In this document: piece after piece, positions 34,225-47,639 of the stretch
Layout of the letters: every line of letters begins with the position of its first letter
Position numbering within the stretch: the stretch's first letter is position 1
Assembly (NCBI GenBank): GCA_034190875.2
Contig: CM067343.1
Coordinates: 14,811,073-14,875,072, forward strand
DNA: 64,000 bases
Reading direction: 5' to 3'
Source of the DNA: Urechis unicinctus
Lineage: Eukaryota; Annelida; Polychaeta; Xenopneusta; Urechidae
Notes under the pieces: model-generated
What the model saw: the letters and a program-made list of their open reading frames with translations, nothing else
Told to the model about the DNA's origin: nothing
The model's database searches: none
Made by a program: the position numbers and the translations under genes

Positions 34225-35942
34225 GACTACTTATGTGATGTGTGGCGTATCACGTAAATAACAGTATTCCGTTCTGGCAGTATTTATTCATGCTCTTATC
34301 CATAATGTGATCAGTCAAGACCTACATGTTGAGATCAATAGAACAGTGTCAATAGCTACGTAAGTTTCTTTCTTAGTTCTATATCTAGACATCTTTGAAA
34401 ATGTATCTTGCAGTACTTTTGTAGGAACAGGCGACTGTTAACTGTGCTGCCTCACCAGGCACAATGAGAATAAACACAGGCAATGATAATACTACAATCT
34501 GAGATTGTATTATATTGTAGCTGCATGATTTTCTGCTGTGATTACGTTACCTATGGCGATTGTGATAAACACCTGTTCCGAGTCGTCCAGATTGTTGGCT
34601 CTTACGGATTGATAATTCTCTAAATGTTAAGCTTAGAACAGTGTTTAATCAGGTTATGACATATCATCATATTTGACAGCTGTGAATCATGAGATGGCAT
34701 TGTAATAATATATAGCATCCCGTCGATCCAAAAGACTGCACTTACTTAAATCTAAATAAAAATCCATTACCAATATAGACGGCGCCCCGATTGTGATCTT
34801 AAGCCAATCCTGTACAACGAGGTGTGACAGCTACGCGTTAACCAAGGCTATATAAAGGCTAACCTGTGTATTATACCTTTTTGGTAATAATGATCAACAA
34901 TAGAACCAATTATGGGAGGCACGTGCCTGCACTATCAGGAAAAACCGCAGTGAAAAATCCCAAATAAAACTGATTCCCAAATGGCATGGCCAATTACTTA
35001 ATGAGCCATGCACATGGTCCTTGGTGCCACCACGGGCTGGAGTTTTATGTCTGCTATATTAACATGAAAGAAACTACAAGGGCCATATATATTGAAGCAA
35101 CCACACCCAATCTCCTCTGCATCAACTCGTTTGAGGTACGTTAGTTGGTGCTGTTATCCCTACTGATAATTGCCGGGGTGGGTCACATCATCAATATCAT
35201 GTCTAATATCACATGACACGCACGTAATCATAAAGGGGGTAATGAAGTCCAAATAACAACGGGTACATAGTCGGGTCTTATGCAAATCGATGCAGTCTGG
35301 CACATCAGAGAAGCCCATCTTTGGCGTTATTATGTCCAGGTATTTTACAGATGAAGCAGCGCCGTGTGTAATAGTGCAGTTAGGAGAACCTCACAGTGAT
35401 TGGGCAGCACTTAACGAAGTCAAGATTTATGGGTAACATCCAAACGACGACTCTTCTAATATCTCGACAAAAGTGAGTGCACCTTTGCACTGGACAATTG
35501 AGATGCAAGTCTGCCTAGAAAGCACCCTACTAATTCACGGTAACGCGTCGCCAGGCGATAACATTGTCAGCAAGTGTATTAAACATTGCTGTTGTATTTC
35601 TGTCAACTCGCCAATGTTGTCATATTTATTCATGCATCGTACATGGAGTAGATGCATCCATCCGTGGAGTGCATGACACTTGGCCAGGGAACCTGCTTGC
35701 ATTGTTATGTGTCTGCCTACGAGGCTTCCCACTGTTATGTTCTCCGTAATGGATCATATTAACACTTGGTGTAAAGCAGTACAAAGGTTTCAGGTCATAA
35801 GTTATTGACCTACACATTCAGCTACGAACTGTTGACAGAAGGTCTTGACTGACAAAAAGGTTACACCGAATGCCGTATTGGGGAATCTCTCACTTGGAGA
35901 TTGAGGTTTTTAAAAACCACAATCTACAACAAAACTTGATCT
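34225..35942 (+). repeat. Segmental duplication 3, right copy (partner 11085-12775)
   Basis: It carries modules K, L, M, N, X, O and P in the same order as the partner, with a plus-strand frame at 35473-35676 parallel to 12282-12500. No autonomous gene is seen. Confidence 0.85.
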
Positions 35943-36183
35943 ATGGACTTAACGCAGCGATTATCCAACAATTGTATCTATGTTTTAGCTCAGTGGTGAC
36001 GACGCCAAGCTGTTGGTAACGAGTATTTGTATACGGGGCATTAACACATAGAGGCCTCGCATTCCAATCGTAGCAGTCAAGCTGATATCGTTTAAATGAG
36101 TGCATCGTGTTTCTCACACCAGTAGCGAATAGGGACTGACCAGGTTTAACGAGGAGCGCGAAGTGACAACGCAGCACCCGTGG
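35943..36183. other. No recognisable repeat; one minus-strand open frame
   Basis: The 78-codon frame at 35941-36177 (-) has no motif I recognise and no other copy in the window. It ends next to the simple-sequence tract. Confidence 0.3.
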
Positions 36184-36260
36184 ATATAAATATATATAGA
36201 GATAGAGATATATATATAGATAGATAGAGAGAGATAGAGATATAGAGAGAGAGAGAGATA

Positions 36261-36302
<42 letters not shown>

Positions 36303-36410
36303 TCTAGAGGGAGATATAGATAGGGGGAGAAAGATATAGATAGAGAGATAAATATCTCTATATATATCTCTCTATATATATATCTAGAGATATCTCTATA
36401 TATATATAGT
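36184..36410. repeat. GA/GATA tract turning into a TC/TATC tract
   Basis: The left part is GATA and GAGA repeats on the plus strand. From about 36350 the pattern changes to ATCTCTATATATATCTCTC, which is complementary to the left part. The tract could therefore fold back on itself. Confidence 0.85.
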
Positions 36411-36626
<216 letters not shown>

Positions 36627-36639
36627 ATTTCAGATATTT

Positions 36640-38200
36640 TACGTACACATTTTACAGCAATGCGCGATTACTTTCCGGATAAACGGCAATAGAAGCATGC
36701 AGTCGACATATATGATCTCGGTCGGTATCTGATTCAGCAGCCTCCCTCATTCATTTCCCTATTATCATTGACAACGCGCGCATAACTGTTGGAGAAAATC
36801 TACATTTTCTTTATGACATAAATTTTTCAAAAGACAAAGAAGTAACATTTAGACTGGCAATGAATATGCTCGTAGCTCACATACCCGGCTCGAAGTTTGC
36901 TTTGCAAGATTCGTAGTGTATATCAGTTGCTGTACGTATCGAATTAGACATTGGTTTACGATTGTCCAGAACAGAAGTACGTACAGTCAACCAGTTTGCA
37001 TTGACGCCTGCAGAAGACACCTGTAAGAATTCTTATACATTGGACTTGATTTGCGAGCTAGGGATAACTAAATATTGTTTTTAGCCCCCCATTTTCGTTG
37101 CTATCAGCTGATATTTTTACTTAATACACCACACAGTAAAAAACTGTATCAAATAGAGCAGGTTTAAGAAAGACAAACCCAAGGAGTACTTACAGAGAGT
37201 CATTCACTAAGTAGTATCAGCATGTCATCCCATGAATGCCTCATTATGTGTTTAAGAAATGGATGCTGTAAATTGTGTAACTGGCATGTTTGGGTCTTAC
37301 GTTCGGATGTAGCAAAGAAGGCCCAAGGTTAAAACAGATATGTTGCTTTTTGCATTACCTCACTTGAGCGTAATACACCATCACTGTGCCTACATTGTCA
37401 TTTTGCGAAGGAAACAAAAGTTCTCAGCATGGAGCATTTTTTGCTTGACATGAAAGCAAAGCTGCGTCCGGTTAGTCTAACAACATATTCATCACCAGTA
37501 TACGTTGCTAATTAGATAACCTATTACACAAATCATGCAGTGCTGTGGTTAAAATTACCTCCGATGATGAAGGCGACAGAACAGCAGCATTATACGCAAA
37601 TCATAGTAGCAGCTGTCATCATTAGTACATGAATCAGCTGTATCGCGAAATTGGCTTTGCGTCTGATGTTATTTGCCTAGTACAGTTGCAGCACACATAT
37701 AATATTCGCGCGGTATGTAACCAGAATGCTTAGCAACGACACGTCGTAGTTTATCCATTACAATGTTAGAGCATACTCGTCGTTTGTATCGTACGTGGCT
37801 TACACATTTAATAGAACAGACATGATCGCACATGCATATATTATTATTCCACCAGGCGGCGATAGGGAGGAAGCAATCTTTAAAACTAAAGATAACATGT
37901 AGCTGTATACTTAAGTTAATTGTACTAAGGCATTGCACTGATATGCCAACACAGCAGACCAATAAAATTCGCACTCCAGGAAGAAACAATATGTCACTTG
38001 ATTATCGGACTAATAGTTCCATGGGGCCTGACTGTTGTCAGATTATCGAGCTAATAGTTACATTTTTGATCTACATCTGTTCACATTTTTAAGTCATAAT
38101 CTACCAAAGATTTGAACAAGCCATAGCCACATCGTCTGAACACATCTGCCACGATGCAATTGACATCTTAAATTCGCCACACCGATCTCATTTATTATGT
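36640..38200 (+). repeat. Segmental duplication 6, right copy (partner 16790-18460)
   Basis: It carries modules C, W and Z. The end (TCATTTATTATGTAATG, 38185-38205) is joined to the N-terminal part of a GPCR relic, skipping modules A to E. The same skip is seen at 58745, so the two loci share this junction. Confidence 0.8.
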
Positions 38201-38204
38201 AATG

Positions 38205-38430
38205 TGATGAAAAATTCGCAACCGATGGGTACGATATATCTTTCGATGATAAATGCGGTAGGGTTTTATGCCAGGGACAGATCGTTGTGATAAGAGTAGT
38301 CCCATGTCATGTTATGTGTAGAGTTATGTAATGCTGGCCAGGAGGTAATGTTCGCGTCCGCATTTGTGCTTATGCATACGGTTTCACTAAACTCACAGCA
38401 AATGCCCAGACAAAAGGTCCTTTGTTGTAA
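38205..38430 (-). pseudogene. GPCR N-terminal ectodomain fragment, copy 3
   Basis: The minus-strand frame 38266-38511 reads ADANITSWPALHNSTHNMTW and DYSYHNDLSLA before a stop. In the next frame comes FIIERYIVPI at the start of helix 1. Three N-glycosylation sequons (NIT, NST, NMT) sit within about 15 residues. The receptor body is missing. The upstream part of the frame is hydrophobic at its first residues and could be a signal sequence, but the start is uncertain. Confidence 0.6.
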
Positions 38431-39227
38431 GAGCCGGCGTGTTGTGCTCCTCAGAGTACAAACCACAATCGTTATCTGGTTTAATAATATTAAATAGAAC
38501 ATTACCAGCAAGGCACATTAATTATTGGTACACATGTTGCCCATAACGCTCTGCGTATAGCTGCGCAACATTGACACAGCTGGAAGCAAAAAGTTGTGAC
38601 TGGTCAAAACGATGGCAAAAGGTTGCATCGTGGAACGTACAAAACTGTAATGGGGCAGTAATCGAGTGATGGGAAAAGGGGCTTTCGAAATATAAGATCG
38701 ACAAAGATGTTGGCCCAAAGTTATACTTGGTTATGATATTTTGTCTAAATATCTCCCCTGACCTGTCACGATAGACCCGGAACCCTTTGAGTGCAAAGAG
38801 CTAAGCCGAGTTCGTACAAATATAACATGTTAACATATTGATATTTTGAACTTATTGCTCCTGGCGCAAATTTATTCAAGCTATAGCAAAATGTTCAGGC
38901 GGTTTTGTTAACACACTTACCTCATCAGACGACCAGTCGTGACGGAAATCTTTAGATCCATAAAACAGTGCCAATAACTAAAGTTGTTCTCTATCTATAC
39001 ATAGTAGAGTACGTGTCGCCGTCGCAAGTAGTAATTCGCCGTCTGCTCTACTAACATTAAATGAACTAAAAGGGGTTCATATAATCAAATTGGTGGGTAG
39101 GGGAGAAGGGGCGACGCATATTTATTGAGCTAGGCATAGTTGTTAGTTTGCCCAACATCGGCGTCCAATAATGTAACTGAGGTATTTTGTCATGCTAATT
39201 GATGCATCGTGCCTGGAGTAGATGCAT
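38431..39227 (+). repeat. Modules T, K, X (part) and P, copy matching 58990-60310
   Basis: The pair 38205-39765 and 58746-60830 is collinear but the left copy lacks modules L, M and N. At 39090-39110 a GT-rich, G-rich stretch stands where the partner has a 13-G run. P begins at about 39110 and runs into the tandem array. Confidence 0.75.
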
Positions 39228-42200
39228 CCATCCGTGGCGCGTCGATAACTTGATGGGGACCCAGCTGTTATTGTGGATGAGTTATGTGTGCACCTACGAG
39301 ACTTCCGCCAATTATTTTCTGGATAAAGGATCAATACAATTGACTCACGGTCCAATCAACAACGCAATGACACAGGTACGGCGTCTACAAAGGCACCCTT
39401 GATGAGCATCCAAGCGATTGAACTTTTTTGTTTAATAGGGATAATATTGTAATTAATTAACCAAATAGTTCATACGAGCAAATAGTCTGTTTGTTGCTAT
39501 CAGATGGCAGTCGACTGGAAAACAAGTGGTGAATGTCAAGGTGCCTTAGTCTGGTGTATTTAGTCTATTAACTCGGGACCGATTAAAAATTGAAGTGTGT
39601 GAAACTGACACAAGTGAGCGATCTAACACACGATGAAGTACCTGATATTGATCAGCAAACTGATCGACATCGACCAGTCTTGATATGTTGATGCTGGGAA
39701 TATTGACTTGGGATGGTAAGCAGTACGGTTTCCCGTCATTAGATTGTAAATCTTACATTGTATTCAACTACACCGTGATTATCCATTACATAATCAGGTC
39801 CTTGTTCTCGCCTGGAATGTAACACGGATGGCGCCATCGGGATGCTCCAGTGACTTCCGAAATCATCCGGCAATTTGTCACAGCACTCGGTGAACGGATT
39901 CAGGCAATAGCAAGTGACGGGCTGTGCTTGATCCCATGTGTGACAGTGAGCGAGTGATGTTGGTGTAGGCTTTAGCACAGCGTCACCATCAATATATTTA
40001 TAAATGCAGTCGCTATAACGACCTTAATTGTGATCACAAAACATTACTGTACAACGGGTCCAGCACAATCCTTGGCGTGGCAGCACCGCATTAATTTAGG
40101 CCATGGGAAAGCTGCCCGGTGTATTATACCATGCAGGTTCACAGTAGAGTCATTCAAACTATAGGGCTGGATAGCGCCTTAATTTAATGAAGACGCGTGT
40201 CCACGTATTGCAATGTAAGAAATACCGCAACCTCAAATATGAAGTAGACCTTCAAGACATCCCATAACTTAACACAACATGCATCCTATGAACAATGCCT
40301 TGAGCAGGAAGTACGTGGCGCAGTCGCAGGGGACAATTTCATGTCTGCTAGCTTGACAATCAATGAAATATAAGGGGCGTCTATGCTGAAACAATTACTG
40401 TTAATCCTCTCCTCAGCAACTCTTTGGAAAAACGTAAATTGGTACTGTCTGGGCAAAGGTGAATGCACACGACGTGCTAGTCTGCCTAGTTAACATCCTA
40501 CCGTTACACGGTAAAACGCCAGGCGATTACTTTGTCTGCGTTTTTATACGATATAACTGTTGTATTATTGACAAGGCGGCAACACCAATAACAACGCCGA
40601 CTAATCGATGACCCGATGTTTGAGTGGGAGCACTATTCGGTTCTTTGTTCTAATTCGTTTTTGTTTAATTCATAAGCGTTTAAAATGACAAATATGACAC
40701 AATCGATAGATCTAGGCATCATTCTTTCTACTCGACATCGACAGTTAATAATGTTAACGAGTTGTTTTATTGCCGCCATATTAATTTGTGCATCCAACAT
40801 ACAGTACATACACCCATCCGTGGCGCGTCGATAACTCGATGGGGACCCAGCTGTTATTGTGGATGAGTTATGTGTGCACCTACGAGACTTCCGCCAATTA
40901 TTTTCTGGATAAAGGATCAATACAATTGACTCACGGTCCAATCAACAACGCAATGACACAGGTACGGCGTCTACAAAGGCACCCTTGATGAGCATCCAAG
41001 CGATTGAACTTTTTTGTTTAATAGGGATAATATTGTAATTAATTAACCAAATAGTTCATACGAGCAAATAGTCTGTTTGTTGCTATCAGATGGCAGTCGA
41101 CTGGAAAACAAGTGGTGAATGTCAAGGTGCCTTAGTCTGGTGTATTTAGTCTATTAACTCGGGACCGATTAAAAATTGAAGTGTGTGAAACTGACACAAG
41201 TGAGCGATCTAACACACGATGAAGTACCTGATATTGATCAGCAAACTGATCGACATCGACCAGTCTTGATATGTTGATGCTGGGAATATTGACTTGGGAT
41301 GGTAAGCAGTACGGTTTCCCGTCATTAGATTGTAAATCTTACATTGTATTCAACTACACCGTGATTATCCATTACATAATCAGGTCCTTGTTCTCGCCTG
41401 GAATGTAACACGGATGGCGCCTTCGGGATGCTCCAGTGACTTCCGAAATCATCCGGCAATTTGTCACAGCACTCGGTGAACGGATTCAGGCAATAGCAAG
41501 TGACGGGCTGTGCTTGATCCCATGTGTGACAGTGAGCGAGTGATGTTGGTGTAGGCTTTAGCACAGCGTCACCATCAATATATTTATAAATGCAGTCGCT
41601 ATAACGACCTTAATTGTGATCACAAAACATTACTGTACAACGGGTCCAGCACAATCCTTGGCGTGGCAGCACCGCATTAATTTAGGCCATGGGAAAGCTG
41701 CCCGGTGTATTATACCATGCAGGTTCACAGTAGAGTCATTCAAACTATAGGGCTGGATAGCGCCTTAATTTAATGAAGACGCGTGTCCACGTATTGCAAT
41801 GTAAGAAATACCGCAACCTCAAATATGAAGTAGACCTTCAAGACATCCCATAACTTAACACAAACATGCATCCTATGAACAATGCCTTGAGCAGGAAGTA
41901 CGTGGCGCAGTCGCAGGGGACAATTTCATGTCTGCTAGCTTGACAATCAATGAAATATAAGGGGCGTCTATGCTGAAAACAATTACTGTTAATCCTCTCC
42001 TCAGCAACTCTTTGGAAAAAAAACGTAAATTGGTACTGTCTGGGCAAAGGTGAATGCACACGACGTGCTAGTCTGCCTAGTTAACATCCTACCGTTACAC
42101 GGTAAAACGCCAGGCGATTACTTTGTCTGCGTTTTTATACGATATAACTGTTGTATTATTGACAAGGCGGCAACACCAATAACAACGCCGACTAATCGAT

Positions 42201-45200
42201 GACCCGATGTTTGAGTGGGAGCACTATTCGGTTCTTTGTTCTAATTCGTTTGTTTAATTCATAAGCGTTTAAAATGACAAATATGACACAATCGATAGAT
42301 CTAGGCATCATTCTTTCTACTCGACATCGACAGTTAATAATGTTAACGAGTTGTTTTATTGCCGCCATATTAATTTGTGCATCCAACATACAGTACATAC
42401 ACCCATCCGTGGCGCGTCGATAACTCGATGGGGACCCAGCTGTTATTGTGGATGAGTTATGTGTGCACCTACGAGACTTCCGCCAATTATTTTTGGATAA
42501 TAAAGGATCAATACAATTGACTCACGGTCCAATCAACAACGCAATGACACAGGTACGGCGTCTACAAAGGCACCCTTGATGAGCATCCAAGCGATTGAAC
42601 TTTTTTTGTTTAATAGGGATAATATTGTAATTAATTAACCAAATAGTTCATACGAGCAAATAGTCTGTTTGTTGCTATCAGATGGCAGTCGACTGGAAAA
42701 CAAGTGGTGAATGTCAAGGTGCCTTAGTCTGGTGTATTTAGTCTATTAACTCGGGACCGATTAAAAATTGAAGTGTGTGAAACTGACACAAGTGAGCGAT
42801 CTAACACACGATGAAGTACCTGATATTGATCAGCAAACTGATCGACATCGACCAGTCTTGATATGTTGATGCTGGGAATATTGACTTGGGATGGTAAGCA
42901 GTACGGTTTCCCGTCATTAGATTGTAAATCTTACATTGTATTCAACTACACCGTGATTATCCATTACATAATCAGGTCCTTGTTCTCGCCTGGAATGTAA
43001 CACGGATGGCGCCTTCGGGATGCTCCAGTGACTTCCGAAATCATCCGGCAATTTGTCACAGCACTCGGTGAACGGATTCAGGCAATAGCAAGTGACGGGC
43101 TGTGCTTGATCCCATGTGTGACAGTGAGCGAGTGATGTTGGTGTAGGCTTTAGCACAGCGTCACCATCAATATATTTATAAATGCAGTCGCTATAACGAC
43201 CTTAATTGTGATCACAAAACATTACTGTACAACGGGTCCAGCACAATCCTTGGCGTGGCAGCACCGCATTAATTTAGGCCATGGGAAAGCTGCCCGGTGT
43301 ATTATACCATGCAGGTTCACAGTAGAGTCATTCAAACTATAGGGCTGGATAGCGCCTTAATTTAATGAAGACGCGTGTCCACGTATTGCAATGTAAGAAA
43401 TACCGCAACCTCAAATATGAAGTAGACCTTCAAGACATCCCATAACTTAACACAACATGCATCCTATGAACAATGCCTTGAGCAGGAAGTACGTGGCGCA
43501 GTCGCAGGGGACAATTTCATGTCTGCTAGCTTGACAATCAATGAAATATAAGGGGCGTCTATGCTGAAACAATTACTGTTAATCCTCTCCTCAGCAACTC
43601 TTTGGAAAAACGTAAATTGGTACTGTCTGGGCAAAGGTGAATGCACACGACGTGCTAGTCTGCCTAGTTAACATCCTACCGTTACACGGTAAAACGCCAG
43701 GCGATTACTTTGTCTGCGTTTTTATACGATATAACTGTTGTATTATTGACAAGGCGGCAACACCAATAACAACGCCGACTAATCGATGACCCGATGTTTG
43801 AGTGGGAGCACTATTCGGTTCTTTGTTCTAATTCGTTTGTTTAATTCATAAGCGTTTAAAATGACAAATATGACACAATCGATAGATCTAGGCATCATTC
43901 TTTCTACTCGACATCGACAGTTAATAATGTTAACGAGTTGTTTTATTGCCGCCATATTAATTTGTGCATCCAACATACAGTACATACACCCATCCGTGGC
44001 GCGTCGATAACTCGATGGGGACCCAGCTGTTATTGTGGATGAGTTATGTGTGCACCTACGAGACTTCCGCCAATTATTTTCTGGATAAAGGATCAATACA
44101 ATTGACTCACGGTCCAATCAACAACGCAATGACACAGGTACGGCGTCTACAAAGGCACCCTTGATGAGCATCCAAGCGATTGAACTTTTTTGTTTAATAG
44201 GGATAATATTGTAATTAATTAACCAAATAGTTCATACGAGCAAATAGTCTGTTTGTTGCTATCAGATGGCAGTCGACTGGAAAACAAGTGGTGAATGTCA
44301 AGGTGCCTTAGTCTGGTGTATTTAGTCTATTAACTCGGGACCGATTAAAAATTGAAGTGTGTGAAACTGACACAAGTGAGCGATCTAACACACGATGAAG
44401 TACCTGATATTGATCAGCAAACTGATCGACATCGACCAGTCTTGATATGTTGATGCTGGGAATATTGACTTGGGATGGTAAGCAGTACGGTTTCCCGTCA
44501 TTAGATTGTAAATCTTACATTGTATTCAACTACACCGTGATTATCCATTACATAATCAGGTCCTTGTTCTCGCCTGGAATGTAACACGGATGGCGCCTTC
44601 GGGATGCTCCAGTGACTTCCGAAATCATCCGGCAATTTGTCACAGCACTCGGTGAACGGATTCAGGCAATAGCAAGTGACGGGCTGTGCTTGATCCCATG
44701 TGTGACAGTGAGCGAGTGATGTTGGTGTAGGCTTTAGCACAGCGTCACCATCAATATATTTATAAATGCAGTCGCTATAACGACCTTAATTGTGATCACA
44801 AAACATTACTGTACAACGGGTCCAGCACAATCCTTGGCGTGGCAGCACCGCATTAATTTAGGCCATGGGAAAGCTGCCCGGTGTATTATACCATGCAGGT
44901 TCACAGTAGAGTCATTCAAACTATAGGGCTGGATAGCGCCTTAATTTAATGAAGACGCGTGTCCACGTATTGCAATGTAAGAAATACCGCAACCTCAAAT
45001 ATGAAGTAGACCTTCAAGACATCCCATAACTTAACACAACATGCATCCTATGAACAATGCCTTGAGCAGGAAGTACGTGGCGCAGTCGCAGGGGACAATT
45101 TCATGTCTGCTAGCTTGACAATCAATGAAATATAAGGGGCGTCTATGCTGAAACAATTACTGTTAATCCTCTCCTCAGCAACTCTTTGGAAAAACGTAAA

Positions 45201-45574
45201 TTGGTACTGTCTGGGCAAAGGTGAATGCACACGACGTGCTAGTCTGCCTAGTTAACATCCTACCGTTACACGGTAAAACGCCAGGCGATTACTTTGTCTG
45301 CGTTTTTATACGATATAAACTGTTGTATTATTGACAAGGCGGCAACACCAATAACAACGCCGACTAATCGATGACCCGATGTTTGAGTGGGAGCACTATT
45401 CGGTTCTTTGTTCTAATTCGTTTGTTTAATTCATAAGCGTTTAAAATGACAAATATGACACAATCGATAGATCTAGGCATCATTCTTTCTACTCGACATC
45501 GACAGTTAATAATGTTAACGAGTTGTTTTATTGCCGCCATATTAATTTGTGCATCCAACATACAGTACCTACAC
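39228..45574 (+). repeat. Tandem array, four units of about 1.587 kb
   Basis: Units start at CCATCCGTG: 39228, 40814, 42403 and 43990, with lengths 1586, 1589, 1587 and 1585. They differ only by a few substitutions (for example GCGCCATCGGG in the first against GCGCCTTCGGG) and by small indels in A or T runs. Each unit contains the end of P, a piece shared with 60480-60840 and 3960-4160, a unique piece, then N, X, O and the start of P. It is far more uniform than any other repeat here, so it formed recently or was homogenised. Both edges fall inside module P. Confidence 0.97.
39739..39978 (-). other. 79-codon minus-strand frame in each tandem unit, unrecognised
   Basis: Copies are at 39739-39978, 41325-41564, 42917-43156 and 44501-44740, the first differing by one residue (M for K). 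The peptide has cysteines in CYC and CC and no known domain that I can name. Because the units are nearly identical as DNA, conservation of the frame carries no weight. I found no relative outside the array. Confidence 0.3.
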
Positions 45575-46100
45575 CCATCCGTGACGCGCCGAGCACTCAA
45601 TGGCGGCCCTGGTTGCATTGTGGAACATATCTGTGTCTAACTACAACGCCTCCTCTCCCTTTTTACATCTATAACGAATCATTACCCGAGACTCAATGTC
45701 CACGCGGTTACACAATGATTTATGCACGGCGTCTACAATGCTTCCCTGAATAAGCTTTAACGAACTTATAAATGACTTCTTTAATTCTTATTTGACTTAG
45801 CATTGATTGACAAATAACATGTCGCAGTAAAAATCATAAATGGGACGTATGGATTTCCACTACGTAATAAAAATTGTGCTTCAACACATTCCATTCAAAC
45901 GCGTGATAACAATAAACTATACATGGATTGGAATAAAGAGCTGTTGCTATGATAAAGGGTTTGTGAGCTATTTGGTAGCTACTCCAATGTAGTTAGAGCT
46001 TGTATTTCTGTTGGATGAGGGAACTTAATCACAGTCGTGCTAATATTGAGCAGGAAGTGGCGTGGCATACTACTTTATCAGTGTGTCAGCCTTCACGGTG
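45575..46100 (+). repeat. Modules P (end) and R after the tandem array
   Basis: This P copy (CGTGACGCGCCGAGCACTC) differs from the one in the array units and represents the right parent of the exchange. R follows with ACACATTCCATTCAAACGCG and GAGCTGTTGCT. Confidence 0.75.
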
Positions 46101-47280
46101 AGCTGCTCATTCGCAGCTAATATTACTTGTTATCCTCCTGCTACAATAGTGTACACACAGTATTGAGCGGGTGTTTACTATATGTCAAACTTCATATACA
46201 TTAATGTTATCGTTGGCTATGTGAACAATGATGGACGCTTCGTATTCAACTGACTACGGCATATGTCTCATTCCGCATGATTATCCGTCCGTAATCAGGG
46301 TAACGGCCTCATTTTTCGATCCACGACTCATTGCATTATACGACATTATAGACCTCAGATTTGTACACCATAGCTGCATCATCAGAACACACTTACACCG
46401 ATATAATTTACTTGTAAGTGTCGTCATTCAGATCTCATTAATTTTATAACACTATTAATTTATAACGGTGTCATTTTGTTGGACCAGCACTCACCATCAC
46501 AACGTTCTTAGTGCTTCTTGAACAACGCCCCTCATTAAAACACACGATGATTGTTAATTGCTTCCATTCTCAATTAACATCTCACCACAGTAATGACATC
46601 AAATATATCACAAAATAATATTATACAGCATAAGGCCCAGCTTGACTGCACATTCAAGATACATTATGAGCGTGCCAGATGGAACAACGGTTTTCATGTT
46701 AACGCCGATTAGATCAAAATAAAATATAGAAAGAGTTTACGAACCGGTAGTTTACTCCTCATGGCAGCCTCAACAGAGATATATGTTTCTTAGTGATAAA
46801 CCGATATACGATATTGAATATTTCGCAGACAATTAATATTCATATTAAGAACACAAAGAGGCTAAACCATCAACGCAATCCACTTGCCAAATAATCATTA
46901 AAGGGAATTCAAAACGCCGAATAATTTTTTAGATGATACCAATAATGACTTGGACGATAGAGTTCCATTCCAACAACTTCAGTGCCAAAATAAGATGAAA
47001 GGTAGGCAAAAACAATATCAGCATTGCCTCACAAATGCATTGGCTCGATCGAGTCGTAAATGAAACCATAAATAAATTGATTCATAAACGATCATACAAT
47101 GAAAGCTATGGCAGTGGTACCAAAAGTGTGATACGAAATGTAAGATATAAGGTTGCAACGAGTTTATACGTGATGATTGCTGACGACGTTGAGATTTGTG
47201 TGGCCTGGTAACTATTGAGGCTGCCGTAGCTGCATAAAACATTCAATCAAATGATTGGATCACAGTCTAGTGTGAATGCA
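46101..47280 (+). repeat. Modules Z (end), A, B and G, copy
   Basis: The Z end holds a plus-strand frame at 46228-46449 sharing FFDP, then [AF]xYD, then RF, then IIRTHxxxY with 18230-18469. A begins near 46440, as at 18458. B and G follow to about 47280. A minus-strand frame at 47018-47242 lies in G, parallel to one at 5735-5935; neither is recognised. Confidence 0.75.
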
Positions 47281-47639
47281 GAAATAGTCACGACAAGAAA
47301 GTAACGTATTGGTCACAGCAGGCGATGAAATGTATCAAGGAATTGACTGAGAAACAAGTCAATAGATGATAATCATTAGCATATTAGCTTTGTGAGACGC
47401 GAGTAGAATTAAAATGAGTGGGTACGGGACCTATCCATTGAATTTACGGAGCAAGGAAAATAACAGCAGCAACAGTGAACAGGACATGAATATGTCATGG
47501 CGCGACGAAATGGATCAGGACTAGCATGGACTAGTAGTGGTCACCTGTAATTGCAAATAAAGCCCGCTTATAATGACAGGCGGCTCGGATGTACTGTATT
47601 ATTTGCCCCCTGCCGCTGATGTGTTCCTACGACGATCGC
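47281..47639 (+). repeat. Remnant of module D and a block related to 27120-27400
   Basis: The first 70 bases match the start of D (GTCACAGCA-GCGATGAAA). From about 47390, GTGAGACGCGAGTAGAA, GGGTACGGGACCTATCCA and TAATGACAGGCGGCTCGG match 27120-27400, 50560-50810 and 61240-61460. Confidence 0.65.

Noticed and set aside
39228-45574. CRISPR-like or centromeric satellite array
   Set aside because: Unit length of 1.587 kb without spacers excludes CRISPR. Only four units with edges inside a dispersed module argue against a centromeric satellite.
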